A program made the position numbers and the translations under genes. Positions 10,678 to 23,002 of a stretch of DNA of 64,000 bases are shown piece after piece. Within the stretch, counting starts at the first letter, position 1; every line of letters starts with the position of its first letter. A model generated the notes under the pieces. The model was not told where the DNA came from and searched no databases. It worked only from the letters and a program-made list of their open reading frames with translations. This stretch comes from Hemibagrus wyckioides (lineage: Eukaryota; Chordata; Actinopteri; Siluriformes; Bagridae): the NCBI RefSeq assembly GCF_019097595.1, contig NC_080735.1:17094417-17158416 (forward strand), in the 5' to 3' direction.

Positions 10678-11480
10678 ACGGTGAATGTTTTAATGCCTTA
10701 AACCTAATAAAGCTGGTGAAACGAGAAGCAGAGCTTCCACCTGATTGGTTGTGGCTCAAGTGAATTTGATGATGTCAGATTCCAGTGATTGGTTAACAGG
10801 CTCGTGTCCTACTTAGAGAATTCACCAGATTCCTTTCATTGCTCTACTCGTTTAATTAAAACCGCTTCCTTTCGAGGATCACATCCATGCAAATGAGGCA
10901 GCAGCGTGCAGGTCCTGACTAGCCTTGACCTCATCCCAGCTGGCCTTTTTCCTTTCATGTTCCCGCCTCACAGATCTATCAGGAGAACACGTCCATCAAC
11001 GCCGGCGAGAAAAAAAGTCTCGTCCCAGCCACGTCGCTTCACTTCACACATCCTGTTTAATTTTGTCCCTCTGGGTTTTCCGTAGTAGCGGCTCCGGCGA
11101 GGAGCTGGCAGGGTTCCACGTGCTAACGGCACGGTGCCTTCAGGTTAGCGTCTGGATTTCACCACCTCCGTGAAAGGCAGTCTAAACACACATAGCAGAG
11201 GAGTGCGGCTGGACACACACACACACGTGCACACACACACACACACGTACCTAAACATGCATAGCTGGGGAATGAAGCACGACATCTGGCACGCTGCCAG
11301 AGAGCTAGTTCTATATGGCTCTACAGACCACGCTGCCTGCTACAGAGCTGTACTTTTGAGTTCAGATAGACGGGAGGCCGATGTGTAAAATCAGACGTTC
11401 AGACGGGGACCGAGTGTGTCCAATGTGTTTACAAGAAGATTCCATAAGAACGGCTCTCTTGTGGAACTCTGTAACTTCGG
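10678..11480. other. Unique sequence with a (CA)n tract at 11210-11244
   Basis: No domain-bearing frame is seen. Two TGATTGG motifs at about 10742 and 10787 are inverted CCAAT boxes, but there is no further promoter evidence. Confidence 0.55.
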
Positions 11481-12299
11481 AAACCGAAATTTTTCTGACA
11501 GCTTTCCGAGTTCACAGATTATCATGTCAGGCTTCCTAACATGGCTAATTCCACAGAGGCTCGGTTTGCTTTCGATGCTAAATTGAATAAAAGGCCTCGT
11601 TTTGCTCGCACAAAGGCTTTTCTTCACAATTTACCCACATATCTGAGGAAAAAGGTTGATATTTCTGATCTTTGTGACCCGTTTTCCACCTTCTTACAAG
11701 CTAGCTAGCCTGTTCGTGTTAGTGTAGCTCTGCATTTTATTACAAAATGCTCGTTTTGCTCATTTTGCTCGTACGAAGGCTTTTTCTTCACAATTTACCC
11801 ACATATCTGAGGTAAATGCTGATATTTCTGATCTTTTTGACCCGTTTTCCACCTTCACTCTGCCTTTCGTTGCTCATAAACAACACATACTACCTATTTG
11901 CCAGCTAGCTAGCCTGTTCATATCAGTATAGCTCTGCATTTAATGACGAAAAGATTAAGAAACCGAAATTTTTCTGACAGCTTTCCGAGTTTGCAGATTA
12001 TCATGTCAAGCTTCCTAACATGGCTAATTCCACAGAGGCTCAGTTTGCTTTTCATGCTAAATCTAATAAAAGGGCTCGTGGTACTCGTTTTGCTCATACT
12101 AAGGCTTTTTCTTCACAATGTACCCACATATCTGAGGTAAATGTTGATATTTCTGATCTTTTTTGACCCGTTTTCCACCATCACTGTGCCTTTCGTTGCT
12201 CATAAACAACACATAGTACCTTTTTACAAGCTAGCTAGCCTGTTCATATCAGTGCAGCTCTGCATTTTCTTACAAAAAGATTAAGAAAAGTCATTTACT
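11481..12299 (+). repeat. Local triplication of a roughly 330-bp unit
   Basis: The block beginning AAACCGAAATTTTTCTGACA at 11481 recurs at 11960 (offset 479). A middle, 5'-truncated copy starts near 11749. All copies share the motifs CACATATCTGAGG, GATATTTCTGATCTTT, GACCCGTTTTCCACC and CAAGCTAGCTAGCCTGTTC. Copy one lacks about 40 bp present in copies two and three. A short plus-strand frame starting MANSTEA (ATG at 12020) is shared by the first and third copies but is broken by an extra T in the third. I do not recognise the source sequence. Confidence 0.85.
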
Positions 12300-13339
12300 T
12301 GTTCAAACAGATGACACATCGAGGACAGGAAACTGTTTAAACCCAAACATAAACTCCTAGAAGGTTTGATTTCTAGCTAGAAGATGAAAAATTAGCTTGA
12401 AAATCTGTAGTGTCCATTATTTCAAAAGTTCCTGAGGTAAATTTTCTGACTAAAACTTTTTAGAAAGTTTACACAGTAATCCTCCTGATGGTTTCCTTCC
12501 TTCCAGATGAAAAGGGGAAATATATATACATTTTTGTGGAAAATCTTGACACAAATTTAGTTTTTTAATTTTTAAGTAAACAAATTAGCATTGTTTCTAC
12601 TTTGTATACATCGCTAGCTGATGCTTGTTGAGTACGTTGTTTATGTGGATATTTACTACGTTTTCAGAAAGTTGTGACTCTATAAAGTTCATTTCCCCCA
12701 CCCTGGTAGAAATGTAGTTAGCAACAGCTAATCGTAATTATGGCGCAGTTCACGTGTTATTAAGAAAAGTTCCCTGAGGAAACTGTGGCTACGCTGATAG
12801 ATTTCCCGGTGTTATTTACTGTCTTTTACATGACACTGTTATGCTCGCTAATATCGTACACTAGCCTGGTTAAGTCGTTAGCTATCTTCCATATTAATTA
12901 GCTTCCCAGCGACACCATTCTCCAGGTTTTAACCACCGTCTGGTTGTATGCTGCAGACCCTGCCTTTAACCGTTCTTCACACGTTCTTGCAATGGCAGCA
13001 GAACTGCGCTTTTAATCATTTACATTCCTTGTTTTATATCCGCGCCGCGCTGCAACCTGTGGCGGCGAAAACGCTTAGAAAAAGTGAACGAGAGCGAAAA
13101 CAAGAGAGAGTGAGAGAGAACCACAGGAATGCCTACATCAGCAAGATTAATGTTAAGTGCATTAAAGACACACAAACTCTCTTTCTCACACACACACACA
13201 CACACACACACACTCCTTCCCTGCACACTATGCACACATTTCCATTTGCTTGGTGCCTGGCTCGGTGCCACTCATTCTTCTCGTTAAGCGTCTACGACTG
13301 CAGCCTATAAGTAAATAAACAGTGATCCCTTCTCCACCC
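12300..13339. other. Unique sequence with (CA)n at 13186-13213
   Basis: AT-rich unique DNA. The 120-codon frame at 12948-13310 reads through the CA tract, and its remaining residues show no domain I recognise. Confidence 0.55.
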
Positions 13340-13520
13340 CACCCGAAACCACCTTCTCCTTCTCCGCACTCGTTTAAAAAACCGCTCTCCCTCCCTCTGC
13401 TCGTTTAGAAACCACCATCCCTCCTTCCACTCCTTTATAAACTGCCGTCCACCCCTACGCTCATTTACAAAACCACCATCCCTCTCTCCACTCGTTTAAA
13501 AGCCACCATCCCCTCCCTCG
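13340..13520. repeat. Minisatellite, unit about 33 bp (CCACCATCCCTCC...CTCGTTTA)
   Basis: Five to six diverged units each contain a C-rich half (ACCACCATCCCTCC-like) and a CTCGTTTAAAA-like half. Units are visible near 13345, 13380, 13411, 13442, 13473 and 13503. Confidence 0.8.
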
Positions 13521-13563
13521 TGTCCGCATCCCTCCAACTGCTCCGCCTGAAGGAGATTTGGAA

Positions 13564-13622
13564 GTGTGTGTGTGTGGTGGGAAGGGAAGGGGGGGGGGGA
13601 GTTGTGTATGGGTGAGGGGGGG
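13564..13622. repeat. (GT)n and G-run tract with quadruplex potential
   Basis: A GT run is followed by GGTGGGAAGGGAAGGG and a long G run (13579-13599). This provides four closely spaced G-tracts on the plus strand, so a G-quadruplex is plausible. Confidence 0.7.
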
Positions 13623-13689
13623 TAGTATGTAGTATGTAATGCTCTCCATCGGAGTTTAGCTTGTGTACAACATTCCGCAAACATGAAGC

Positions 13690-14110
13690 GTTCCAAGCCG
13701 GAGAAAGTGAGATCCGAACGAATGATTACAGATTACACTCTGTTTAGCATGCAGATTATTCGGCATCTCCGTCTGCCTTCGCTAATGTGCGCCGACTTTA
13801 AACGCTGATCCGGAATTGCCTGCATGTGTGGAGTTTCATCTCGCTATTACGGTTTATTTGAAAGATAATCATCGCGGAGGTCCTCTGGGATTAAGTATCA
13901 TTATCAGATAATCCGCGGCACACCTGGACCTGATTAGAACCGATCCTACATCAAACTCCGCGACTCCGAAGAGCACCGTTGGAACTTGGCCTTGGGCGGG
14001 GATTAAGGCTTCAAATGCGAGCTATTATTATGACGTTTATGGACTTGTACGACATCGAGCAGCATATGCGCCGGGCGACCTCTTAACGTGCGCCGCGCAG
14101 TGAGATGTCA
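13690..14110. promoter_or_regulatory. Candidate conserved non-coding block in nfix intron 1
   Basis: A non-repetitive block rich in transcription-factor-like motifs: TTATCAGATAATC (paired GATA-type sites near 13900), GATTACAGATTACA (near 13724) and TATTATGACGTTTATGG (near 14030). Its composition is unlike the surrounding repeats, and there is no coding frame. Enhancer function is inferred only from this appearance and from its place in a large intron of a developmental regulator. Confidence 0.3.
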
Positions 14111-14299
14111 TGATTTTAATTAGCGCCGCCGTGTTCTCTGGAGGCGCTCAGGAAGGGGAGAGGGGGCGTGGCCCGGCGTGCCATTTAATCCACACACCTT
14201 TACACGCTGGGCAGGAATCACCACGGCAACTGCGACATCAACCCCTACCTTATCATTTAATACAGAAAACCTTACAGAACATTAAAATCAGCCATCAAC

Positions 14300-15524
14300 G
14301 TCCTATTGTACTCTACTCAATTCTATTCCATTCTTCAGATCTGCTTTATCACTTAGCTGTTCTTTTATTTTGCATTACTCAACTCTATTTTATTCTATTA
14401 ATCTACTGTAGTCTATTATTCCATTCTTCTCTACTCTACATACTACATTCTGTTGAATTCAGTTCTACTCTACTCAATTCCGTTCTAGTCTATTGTTTAA
14501 TTCTATTCTATTATTTGAGCCTTTTGTACTCGACTTTATTCTGTTATTCAGTGTTCTACCCTTCCTTTTTTCCAGACTCTATTTTATTCTGTTGATCCAT
14601 TCACGTTCTGTTGTGTTCCATTCTACGCTACTTAAATCTATTCTGTTCCATTCTACTCTAATGAGTTCTATTCTGTTCCATTCCATTCTACTCTACTCAA
14701 ATCTATTCTCTTCTCTTCCATTCTACTTTACTCAATTCTATTCCTTTTCATTCTACTTTACTCAATTCCATTCTGTTCCATTCTACTCTAGTCAAGTCTA
14801 TTTTGTTCCATTCTACTCTACTCAATTCTATTCAGTCCCATTCTGTTCCAATGAGTTCTATTCTCTTCCATTCCACTCTACTCAAATCTATTCTGTTCAA
14901 TTCTATTCTACTTAATTCTGTTCTACTATATACTAGCCTTTTTCCAATTCAATTCTGTACTTTAAATCTGTTGTACTCTATTTTTATTATTCCATTGTAT
15001 TCCATTATTCCATTTGATTGCATTCTTATTTTAATTCTTAATTCTTATAATCTTATTCTTATATTAATATTTATTCAATTATCTTATACTACTATTCTAT
15101 TCTACTACATCATTCAATTCTTTTCTTCTTCTTTTTTTTTTACTTTATTCTAACCTACTGTTCTATGGGAATCAGTTCGAGTCTACTATTACTTTCTACT
15201 ACTTTGTTTTTCTTCTTTGTTAATCTACACTAACATTGTACTCTACTCAGTTCTATTTTACTCTGCTTTACACTTTATTTGATACTTTTCTTAATTCTAT
15301 TTCATTTTGCTCATTTACGCTGTTCAGTGGTTTAACTCAGTTCAACTCAATTCTATTACATTCTACTCTATTATTCTACTCTATTTTCTTATTACTGTAT
15401 TTATTTATTTTATTTTCTATATATTAATCTATACTATTATTCTAGTTTGCTCTATTGTTCCACTGATCTATTCTATTCTATTCTATTCTATTCTATTCTA
15501 TTCTATTCTATTCTATTCTATTCT
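14300..15524. repeat. 1.2-kb degenerate TTCTA/TTCCA/CTCTA pentamer array
   Basis: The region is dominated by TTCTA, CTCTA, TTCCA and CTCAA pentamers. Nearly perfect (TATTC)n lies at 15466-15524, and divergence grows leftward. A rough 30-bp compound unit (TTCTGTTCCATTCTACTCTA-type) is visible at 14590-14920. Overlapping short frames in all plus phases are repeat artefacts. Confidence 0.92.
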
Positions 15525-16205
15525 CCACAGAGCTTTAGTCTATGCTTATTACATATGATAATTTGATCAGTAAGATCCTAAAGACTTTGGTCTTTATAAA
15601 TGCATAAATGCATCCACCAACAGCAGCTTGTCCAATCACTGTGTCTTATGTTGATCTTTTGGGCTTGATGTCCAATCAGAAGACATGACACTGGGACACA
15701 GACAAACACACATCTACAGTAACAGCAGTGGGTCAATGCTCCAGTGCAGGAATGCAGTATAAGTAGAGACGTACAATATACATGTGTACAACCTCAAACA
15801 GCGCTCTCTGTCTGCTCAGCGCAGCTCGTCCTCTGAGTTCACGTCAGGTAACGATATTGTACATTACGCAATGGCGTGCTGATATTTCCCCTGTCAGATG
15901 GAGGGGAGCCAGGGAGCGCTTATCTACTGACCGAGCTGCGCACTTTGGACTAAAGGTCAGGAGAACGATCCTGTCTGGAGAGAGACTCACAACACACTGA
16001 TAATAATACACTGCCACACGGACATGACTCTTCAACCGCTCTGACCGGATAAGAGATTTAAAAAAAAAACAACGAGGTTTCTGTATTCTATAATATTCAA
16101 ATGTGTATTCTATTTAGGCCTCTTTTACTGCCGGCCTTTTTAGACACACATCACAGGGATGACTGATCTATATTAGTCTTTCTGGTATGGACGCAAGCTG
16201 TCCGC
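15525..16205. other. Unique sequence, nothing recognised
   Basis: A 72-codon plus frame at 15782-16000 has no low complexity but also no recognisable domain or splice context. It is left uncalled. Confidence 0.55.
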
Positions 16206-16207
16206 AC

Positions 16208-16350
16208 TTCTAACACACACTCACACACACACACATGCACACCCACACACCCATAGGACAGAAATAAATGACCTTGGATGTGTTCTATCAATACAACAGC
16301 ACTGATAGTGCTAGTGTGTACACACACACACACACAAACACACACACACC
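16208..16350. repeat. Two (CA)n tracts
   Basis: CA tracts at about 16212-16250 and 16317-16349 are separated by about 65 bases of unique DNA. Confidence 0.92.
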
Positions 16351-18030
16351 ATTTATTTGCCAAACACAGACCCCTTGCATCATACCATCACCAGTTGTGT
16401 CAGTTAACAAGTGACTCCGACTTATTTCACATTCCTCTGCTCATATTTTATTGCCCACGACCAGAAGAAGATGTGGACAGAGGCCCGTAGCGAAAGATCC
16501 CGCAGGCCTGACGGACAAAACGCACCCGAGCGTCAAGCGCTGTCCAGAAAGTGGCTTTTCCATGTAACTTGTAAAGAATTGACAAATCGAAAACAGAAAA
16601 TTATGAGACGCTGGAGGATTGTGTGGAATTGCGGCAACAGTGTCCCAAAACCAACTCCAGTTACTGGGAGAAGAAAAAAAAAATACGGTTCGGGACAAAA
16701 TATGAAGTAACTGTTATGAAAGGATCTATTATGACATGGTTCCACACACTGAAGTGATTAGGGGTTCTGTGGTTATGTAATGCGCATGTGTGTGTGTGTG
16801 TGTGTGTGTATTAGGGGGCTATTTGCTCATACGTACAGCAGCTACCATGAGTAAAAACGCTGGTTTGGGGTGAATGGACAATCACGGGTGGAGGTAATAA
16901 TAGTCTGATATAGAAACAGAATATGCTGCAATTTATTTCCAAAATACCACAGCGCTCTCCTGTTCTCCGTTCTGATTGGTCAATTCATTTCCTATAGGAG
17001 CAGCCCCTCAAAGTAGATCCAGTCTTTCCAAAGCGCTTCAATCAATGCGCTTATCATTGCTATAGCGACAACTAACTCTAGACTGTGCAAAATCTATAGT
17101 CACTATTCTACGTGTTAGATGATGCAGTTATTCATCCGAGAATGGAAGGGAAGTGTGGAATGTTGGACACTTCATGAGACTCGTGGAAGAGGGGCGGTGC
17201 TACCAGGTACTGAAGCTGAGTGAGAAAATATTTCAAAATGGCCGACGAAACTCCGGGGGACGAAATGACTTACAAACGTCGTTTTTTTAAAGATTAGCTT
17301 GTGCACATCGTGCGCTTTATTTTTATGCATTTTAATAATTCTAAATGCTAAAGCTGCTGTAGCGGCATCACATTACGTGCGTTTAACGTAACCAGCTTAT
17401 ACTTCCAATTAGTAAAATATTGTTAAAAGAGTAAACGTAATTATAAATAGATAAAACTGTAATTTTTTAATAAGTGTATATGTGTGGTTTAAGGAACAGG
17501 ACCTTCCTGAGGCTCGACTTTTCATTTCCCCAGACACTTTCTTTTTACCGAAATCAATAATCTCTCCTTGTCAGTTCACGGATTTGTGACATGCCTCTTC
17601 AGCTCAGGTTATGAAACTTGGCGTCGCTCCTGATTTCAATCTTTCAACACATCAAAAGAAGCTTTTATTCATTCGAGTACGTTCTTTCTTCACCTCTTCA
17701 GCAGGAAGAACCACATCATTCACGGAACTGTCATAACTCACATGAACTACTGTGGTGCTGTGAACTGGACTGGAGTGAAAATATAAACCTCCCGGGTTAG
17801 CTGTGCTGTAATACTGACGCCATGACATGAATAATGTTTTGGTACGTGAACTTCCTTATTGCTTTTTTGCCTCACTTTCTGACTCCCAAGTATATAAACA
17901 CACCTGGACCTGAGGGTTCTGGAAAGTCTTGCTGGAAATATACATCCTGATCCTTGCTTTTCTGCTAACTTTTTGTCCCTTGACCTTGTGATGTCAATGC
18001 TGCCTGATTAATGAAATTCTTGGATTTTAC
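16351..18030. other. Unique sequence with one (GT)n tract at 16787-16810
   Basis: Mixed unique DNA. A 99-codon plus frame (16411-16710) is Arg/Lys-rich but shows no domain I recognise. A TGATTGG inverted CCAAT box lies near 16973. Nothing is firm enough to call a gene. Confidence 0.5.
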
Positions 18031-18031
18031 G

Positions 18032-18032
<1 letters not shown>

Positions 18033-18063
<31 letters not shown>
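18033..18063. repeat. (CT)n microsatellite
   Basis: About 15 CT dinucleotides. Confidence 0.93.
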
Positions 18064-18067
<4 letters not shown>

Positions 18068-18950
18068 CTCTGAGCCTGAATCTGGTCAGTTGTGCAAACA
18101 GAAAGCCTAAATCCTAAATCCTAACACTTGCTTCACAAGATATTATTTGACTAATTCATTCACTTCGTATCTCAAACAGCTTCATAAAACAACAGAATAC
18201 TGGCTGATGAAAGATTTTCACCTAATCCTCTGATTACAGCTCATGTTGTTATGAAGCATCCTTTATTAGCTCTGATTATTATTGATTACGGAAATGATTA
18301 TTATCATGGCAGATCGGTCAGACGGTGGATTGTGTAGATTTGCTCCTAAACAACGTGTGAAAAAATTTTACAGTGTCAACTATAAGAATGAACTGAATCA
18401 TCTCGCCTCAGAGAGAGAGAGAGATTTTTGGGTCACTTTAGGAGAATTAAGGATCAGAGCTCGCTAACTTCCCATCTCTGACTCTTTTTGCGTGACTCGG
18501 ATGTTTGTTTGTTTTTTCTCCCCCCTTCAAATCCCATGTGCATTTTCAGAAACCTGTCCACCAGCGAGCACATCAGTCTTGGGTCATCCACTGCTCGTGC
18601 CTCAAAGAGCCAACAGAGGCTTATCTGATGATGAATGAGAAATGAACTCATCACACGGAAACATCTGAACCGTACGAGAGCGCAGCTGGGATTTAAACAA
18701 ACAAGGCATTCGAACGTTGCTTTGGCAGGGCATTTGTCCTCGACCGGGCTTGGAGGTCTGTGTTACTGCGATTCCACCGGCTTTGTGTTTACGCATTAGA
18801 GACTCGGAGCGTGATCAGAGAGAGGGGGAAGTCGAAATGAAATGAAATCTTGGGGCATTTTAATGAGGTATAAGATGAAATGACTTCTGAGAGCGAGCGC
18901 AGTGGCGTCCTGAGCGGAAAAATCACTTACTTCTATTTAATATTATTAGA
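18064..18950. other. Unique sequence, nothing recognised
   Basis: Mixed-composition DNA with a short (GA) run at 18412-18423. Short frames on both strands have no recognisable domain. Confidence 0.5.
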
Positions 18951-19836
18951 CACACTTCACATTTAGCATGTAATATCTTACTTTAGAACTTTTACATCAA
19001 ATCTCCTTAGTCAAAGTAATTATATAACTATAAACATAATTATATAATATACTATATATATATATATATATATATTATGATCATATTATAAATTAATATA
19101 AACAGAGGATATTTCTATGTGGTGGTCTATGTATACTTTAATGTATATTTATATATTATTTATATTTATTTTTATGTAATTTTGTATGCGTTTATTTTTA
19201 TATATATTTTTCTATTTTAATTTTGCAAATATTCCAATTTTATAAATTTTACCCCTTTTTTGGTTATCTTTTTTTATTATTATTATTCTCAAATGTTCTT
19301 TATATTTTTCTTTCTTTTTTTTAAATAAAAAAACATTTTTTCAAATAAAAAATACACTTCCCATTTAGCATATAATATCTCGCTTTAGAACTTTTAAATC
19401 AAATCTCCTTAGTCATAGTAATTACATAACTATATATATATATATATATATACATAATAGTATATATAGCAATTATATAAAGATAATTATTATAATCATA
19501 TTATAATTCAATATAAACAGAGAATATTTCTATGTGGTGGTCTATGTATACTTTAATGAGTGTGTTTATATATTATTTATATTTATTTTTATGTAATTTA
19601 GTATGTGTGTTTATTTGTTTTTCTTTATTTTGCAAATATTATAATAATATTTATAATAATAATATATAATAATAATATTTTTAATGTTTTGTGACTTTTA
19701 TACTTTTACCAATTTTTTGTGATATCATGTTTTTCAAATTCTTCCCAAATAAAAATAAAAATTATTTTTATACATTTTGTTTTGTTTTGTTTTTTTAAAT
19801 AAAAATTATTTTTTAAATAAAGAAAAATACACTTCA
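18951..19836 (+). repeat. AT-rich tandem duplication, period about 400-475 bp
   Basis: ACACTTCACATTTAGCATG at 18952 recurs as ACACTTCCCATTTAGCATA at 19354 (offset 402), and a third unit start (ACACTTC) appears at 19829. Both copies carry ATCAAATCTCCTTAGTCA, an (AT)n run, then TTCTATGTGGTGGTCTATG and TACTTTAATG. The AT run and the 3' AT-rich part differ between copies. Confidence 0.88.
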
Positions 19837-20079
19837 GTAGGCCGCACCAACCAGTTTCCCGCCCAAGATCTTTTTTTTTTTTTAATAGCAGTGAAAAAAT
19901 AAATAAATAAATTGTTAATGTTTTTCATTTTGCGTGAGAAACCTGGGATTGCTTCTTCAGCCTGTAACACATTCTTGGATATTTCGGAAGATGGTTTGGA
20001 AGAATTTTTTTGTAGAATGCGGTTTGGGACCAGAGGAGATCAGAAGAGTGTGAGACGCTGACCTACTGAATCTGGGCAT

Positions 20080-20115
<36 letters not shown>

Positions 20116-21483
20116 GACCAGCAATTTTTTTGTGTTTTGCCTAAAATACTGCAAATTCTAGAGATTTTCCTGCTCAGACAGCTGAAAAAACCTCATCACG
20201 TGTCTAACGGCAAGAATCTGCTTTGGTGTTTTTCTGCTGTAACACATCCGAGTCGTGTTTTTCACCTCACAGGACAAACAAACAACTCATGTTCATAACT
20301 GTTTTGTTCAAAACACTTGAGCAGATGTTTTTAAAGTACTAGACTAGAGGACTAGAACTTTTACTGAGCGTAAAAACGTCCTGTAGATGTTTTTATAGCG
20401 CTCTACGGCTTGTGTGTGTGTGTGTGTGTGTGTGTGTGACTTATCAACCCTATCAGTATTTGCAGTGGTAAATTTAATTTAACATTTCTTCCAGAAATAA
20501 TAATAATTAAAAAAAAAAAGACTCTTTTCTGCTTGCTGCTTGATATATATATATATATTTTACAAAGAATTTTCCTCAAGAAATTGAGAAGGGTCCCTTT
20601 TTTTAAACCCTATTTATTTTTTTAACTTCTTTTTTATTTTTTGTTTTAAAGTTTGTTTACGGTGCTGTGTGTCTCTTCCCCCTTCCCGTGCATATACTTT
20701 ACGTCTTTATGTCGTCATGTCTTTATATGTTTAGATACTATATTTGGCAACCCGAAAGAAAGTGTGGAAAAGCTGACTATACTAACATGCACCACAGAAA
20801 AAACAGGAAAGTCTTGAAGCAAAGAAAACAATAAAAACAAAACCAATATAAATGTTAGCAATGGTGTTAGCTAGCCAGCTCAGTAAACTACTAAATCAAA
20901 TATTTGTGATATGAATGTTACAAATTCATAATGTTTCATAAAAATGATGTTATATGTTTAATGCTTATATGTGCTTAACGTTCGTAATTTTATACGTACG
21001 AAGTAAAATTTAATCCAAACACATTTGTTCTATTTTTTTTTCGGTCATTTCCCATGAGATGAGGTAGACTTTGAGCAGCTGGATCAGTTTCTACTACACT
21101 ATCTACACTATCGCACCATAGTTTACATGACACACGTCTCATTTCCTGCAATATATTATTAAGTCAGTGCTTAGACTTTAACGGTCAAGATCCACGTCCA
21201 GTTATGTTAGATGAATGAACCCTGAAATGGTGTAACGTGGAGATCTGGAACAGTTAGAATCCACAGTTCAGATCAGATTAGAGTTTAGGGGGCGGGGTTA
21301 GTTTTTTTGTAAGTTCTCTCCGAGTCTGTGTTGCCAGTTTAGAGACTTTGTCTACAGAGTTAGTGATTCCTTTAGTGAATTAGAAATAAAACCTGGACAA
21401 CAAATCATGTGACTTTCTGAGCATTTACATTTAAAGGAGTTCACAGCTCACAGCATTCAACTCACTAAAAATTTCTGTTCCAG
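19837..21483. other. AT-rich unique sequence with (CA)n at 20081-20111 and (GT)n at 20411-20438
   Basis: No coding frame with a recognisable domain. A (TA)n run lies near 20544-20560. By position this is intron 1 of nfix. Confidence 0.55.
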
Positions 21484-22330
21484 TCACACAATCACTGGTC
21501 ACCACTGTTCCTGCTGACCCGTTACTGGTCACCATTTTTCACACTGACCCATTACTGATCACCATTGTTCCCATTGACGCATTACTGGTTACCATTTTTC
21601 ACATTGACCCATCACTGATCACCACTGTTCCTATCAACCAATCATCGATCACCACTGTTAACATCAACCAATCATCGATCACCGATTTTCATATTGACAG
21701 ATCACTGAAAACCATTGTTCCTATCGACCAATCCCTGATCATCACTTTTACTATCAACCAATCCCTAATCACCAATGTTCCTATCAACTAATCCCAGATC
21801 ACCAATGTTCCTATTGACCAATCACTATTCACCATTTTTTTCCATATTGGCCAATCACTGATCACCATTGTTAACATCAGCCAATCACTGATCACCATTG
21901 TTAACATCAGCCAATCACTGATCACCAATTTTCACAAGACCCATCATTGATCACCATTATTACCATCAACCAATGCCTGATCACCACTGTTCCTATTGAC
22001 TAATCCCTGATCACCACTGTTTCTTTTGGCCAATACCTGACTACCACTGTTCCTATTGACTAATCCCTGATCACCACTTTCCTATCAACCAATCCCTGAT
22101 CACCACTGTTCCTACTGACTAATCCCTGATCACCACTGTTCCTGCTGACTAATCCCTGATCACCACTGTTCCTATTGACTAATCCCTGATCACCACTGTT
22201 AACATCAACCGATCCCTGATCACCACTAGTCCTATTGACCAATCCCTAATCACCATTTTCCCCACACTGACCAATCCCTGATCACCATTGTTCTAACTGA
22301 CCATTCACGAATCCCCATTGTTCTCATTGC
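21484..22330. repeat. 30-bp minisatellite, about 28 copies
   Basis: The unit is close to CACCACTGTTCCTATTGACC followed by AATCCCTGAT. It repeats with substitutions and a few indels. Copies are most alike at 22030-22200 and more diverged at the left end (ACCCGTTACTGGTCACC forms near 21515-21600). The 60-codon minus frame at 22060-22242 is an artefact of the 30-bp period. Confidence 0.95.
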
Positions 22331-22600
22331 TGACATTATTTACAGTAATGAAAGCGGATTATTCCGTTTGCATCTGCTCCTTCATTTGTAAATATGTAAA
22401 CAGTTCGTTTCTGGTGCCATGACCAAACAATTCTTTCTGCATGAAATAAATTCCAAGCTATTATTTACTGTTCAGACAAAAAGACTATTGTATTCTAAGC
22501 GACTTCAGAAAAAAAAATTGTACGTAATTTGTAATTTGACATGCAAATGATCACGAAGAATAAACGATTATGCAAACCTCTGACGTCACCTAGAGACTTT
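22331..22600. promoter_or_regulatory. Candidate regulatory block with octamer and full CRE
   Basis: Unique DNA carrying an octamer ATGCAAAT at 22541-22548 and a full palindromic cyclic-AMP response element TGACGTCA at 22581-22588. It also has homeodomain/POU-like AT-rich motifs such as TTATTTACAGTAATG near 22329. It leads directly into a CpG-rich stretch. Regulatory function is inferred from the motifs alone. Confidence 0.4.
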
Positions 22601-22959
22601 TTGCGCATGCCTTATCTACCTCTGAAGAGAGCTGGCAACACTGCTCCTCTCCCAGCACAGCACACAGGCCAGGGTTTAACGCGAGCTCGAGCATCACGCC
22701 GAAAACTGACCGCTCGAGCTCGAGAAAACTCACTTCATGCAGCGCACGTGCGCGCGTTCGATCACATTTAATCCATTTGCACCCGTTCATGTAGGTCAGG
22801 TGTCTTGGTTCAGGAGAGAATTCTCTGCATGCATGGAGGCTGCAGCACGACTCAGGGCTGAATCGCTAAACTCTCACTGCGCGTAAACGTGGCCTGAAGT
22901 GAGCTGAGCCAAAACCTGCGATCTGCGCCGCGGCCACCGAACACAAAGACGGCATTCAT

Positions 22960-23002
<43 letters not shown>

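Noticed and set aside
16411..16710. 99-codon plus frame rich in Arg and Lys
   Set aside because: No recognisable domain, no splice or start context, and an overlapping minus frame of similar length is open.
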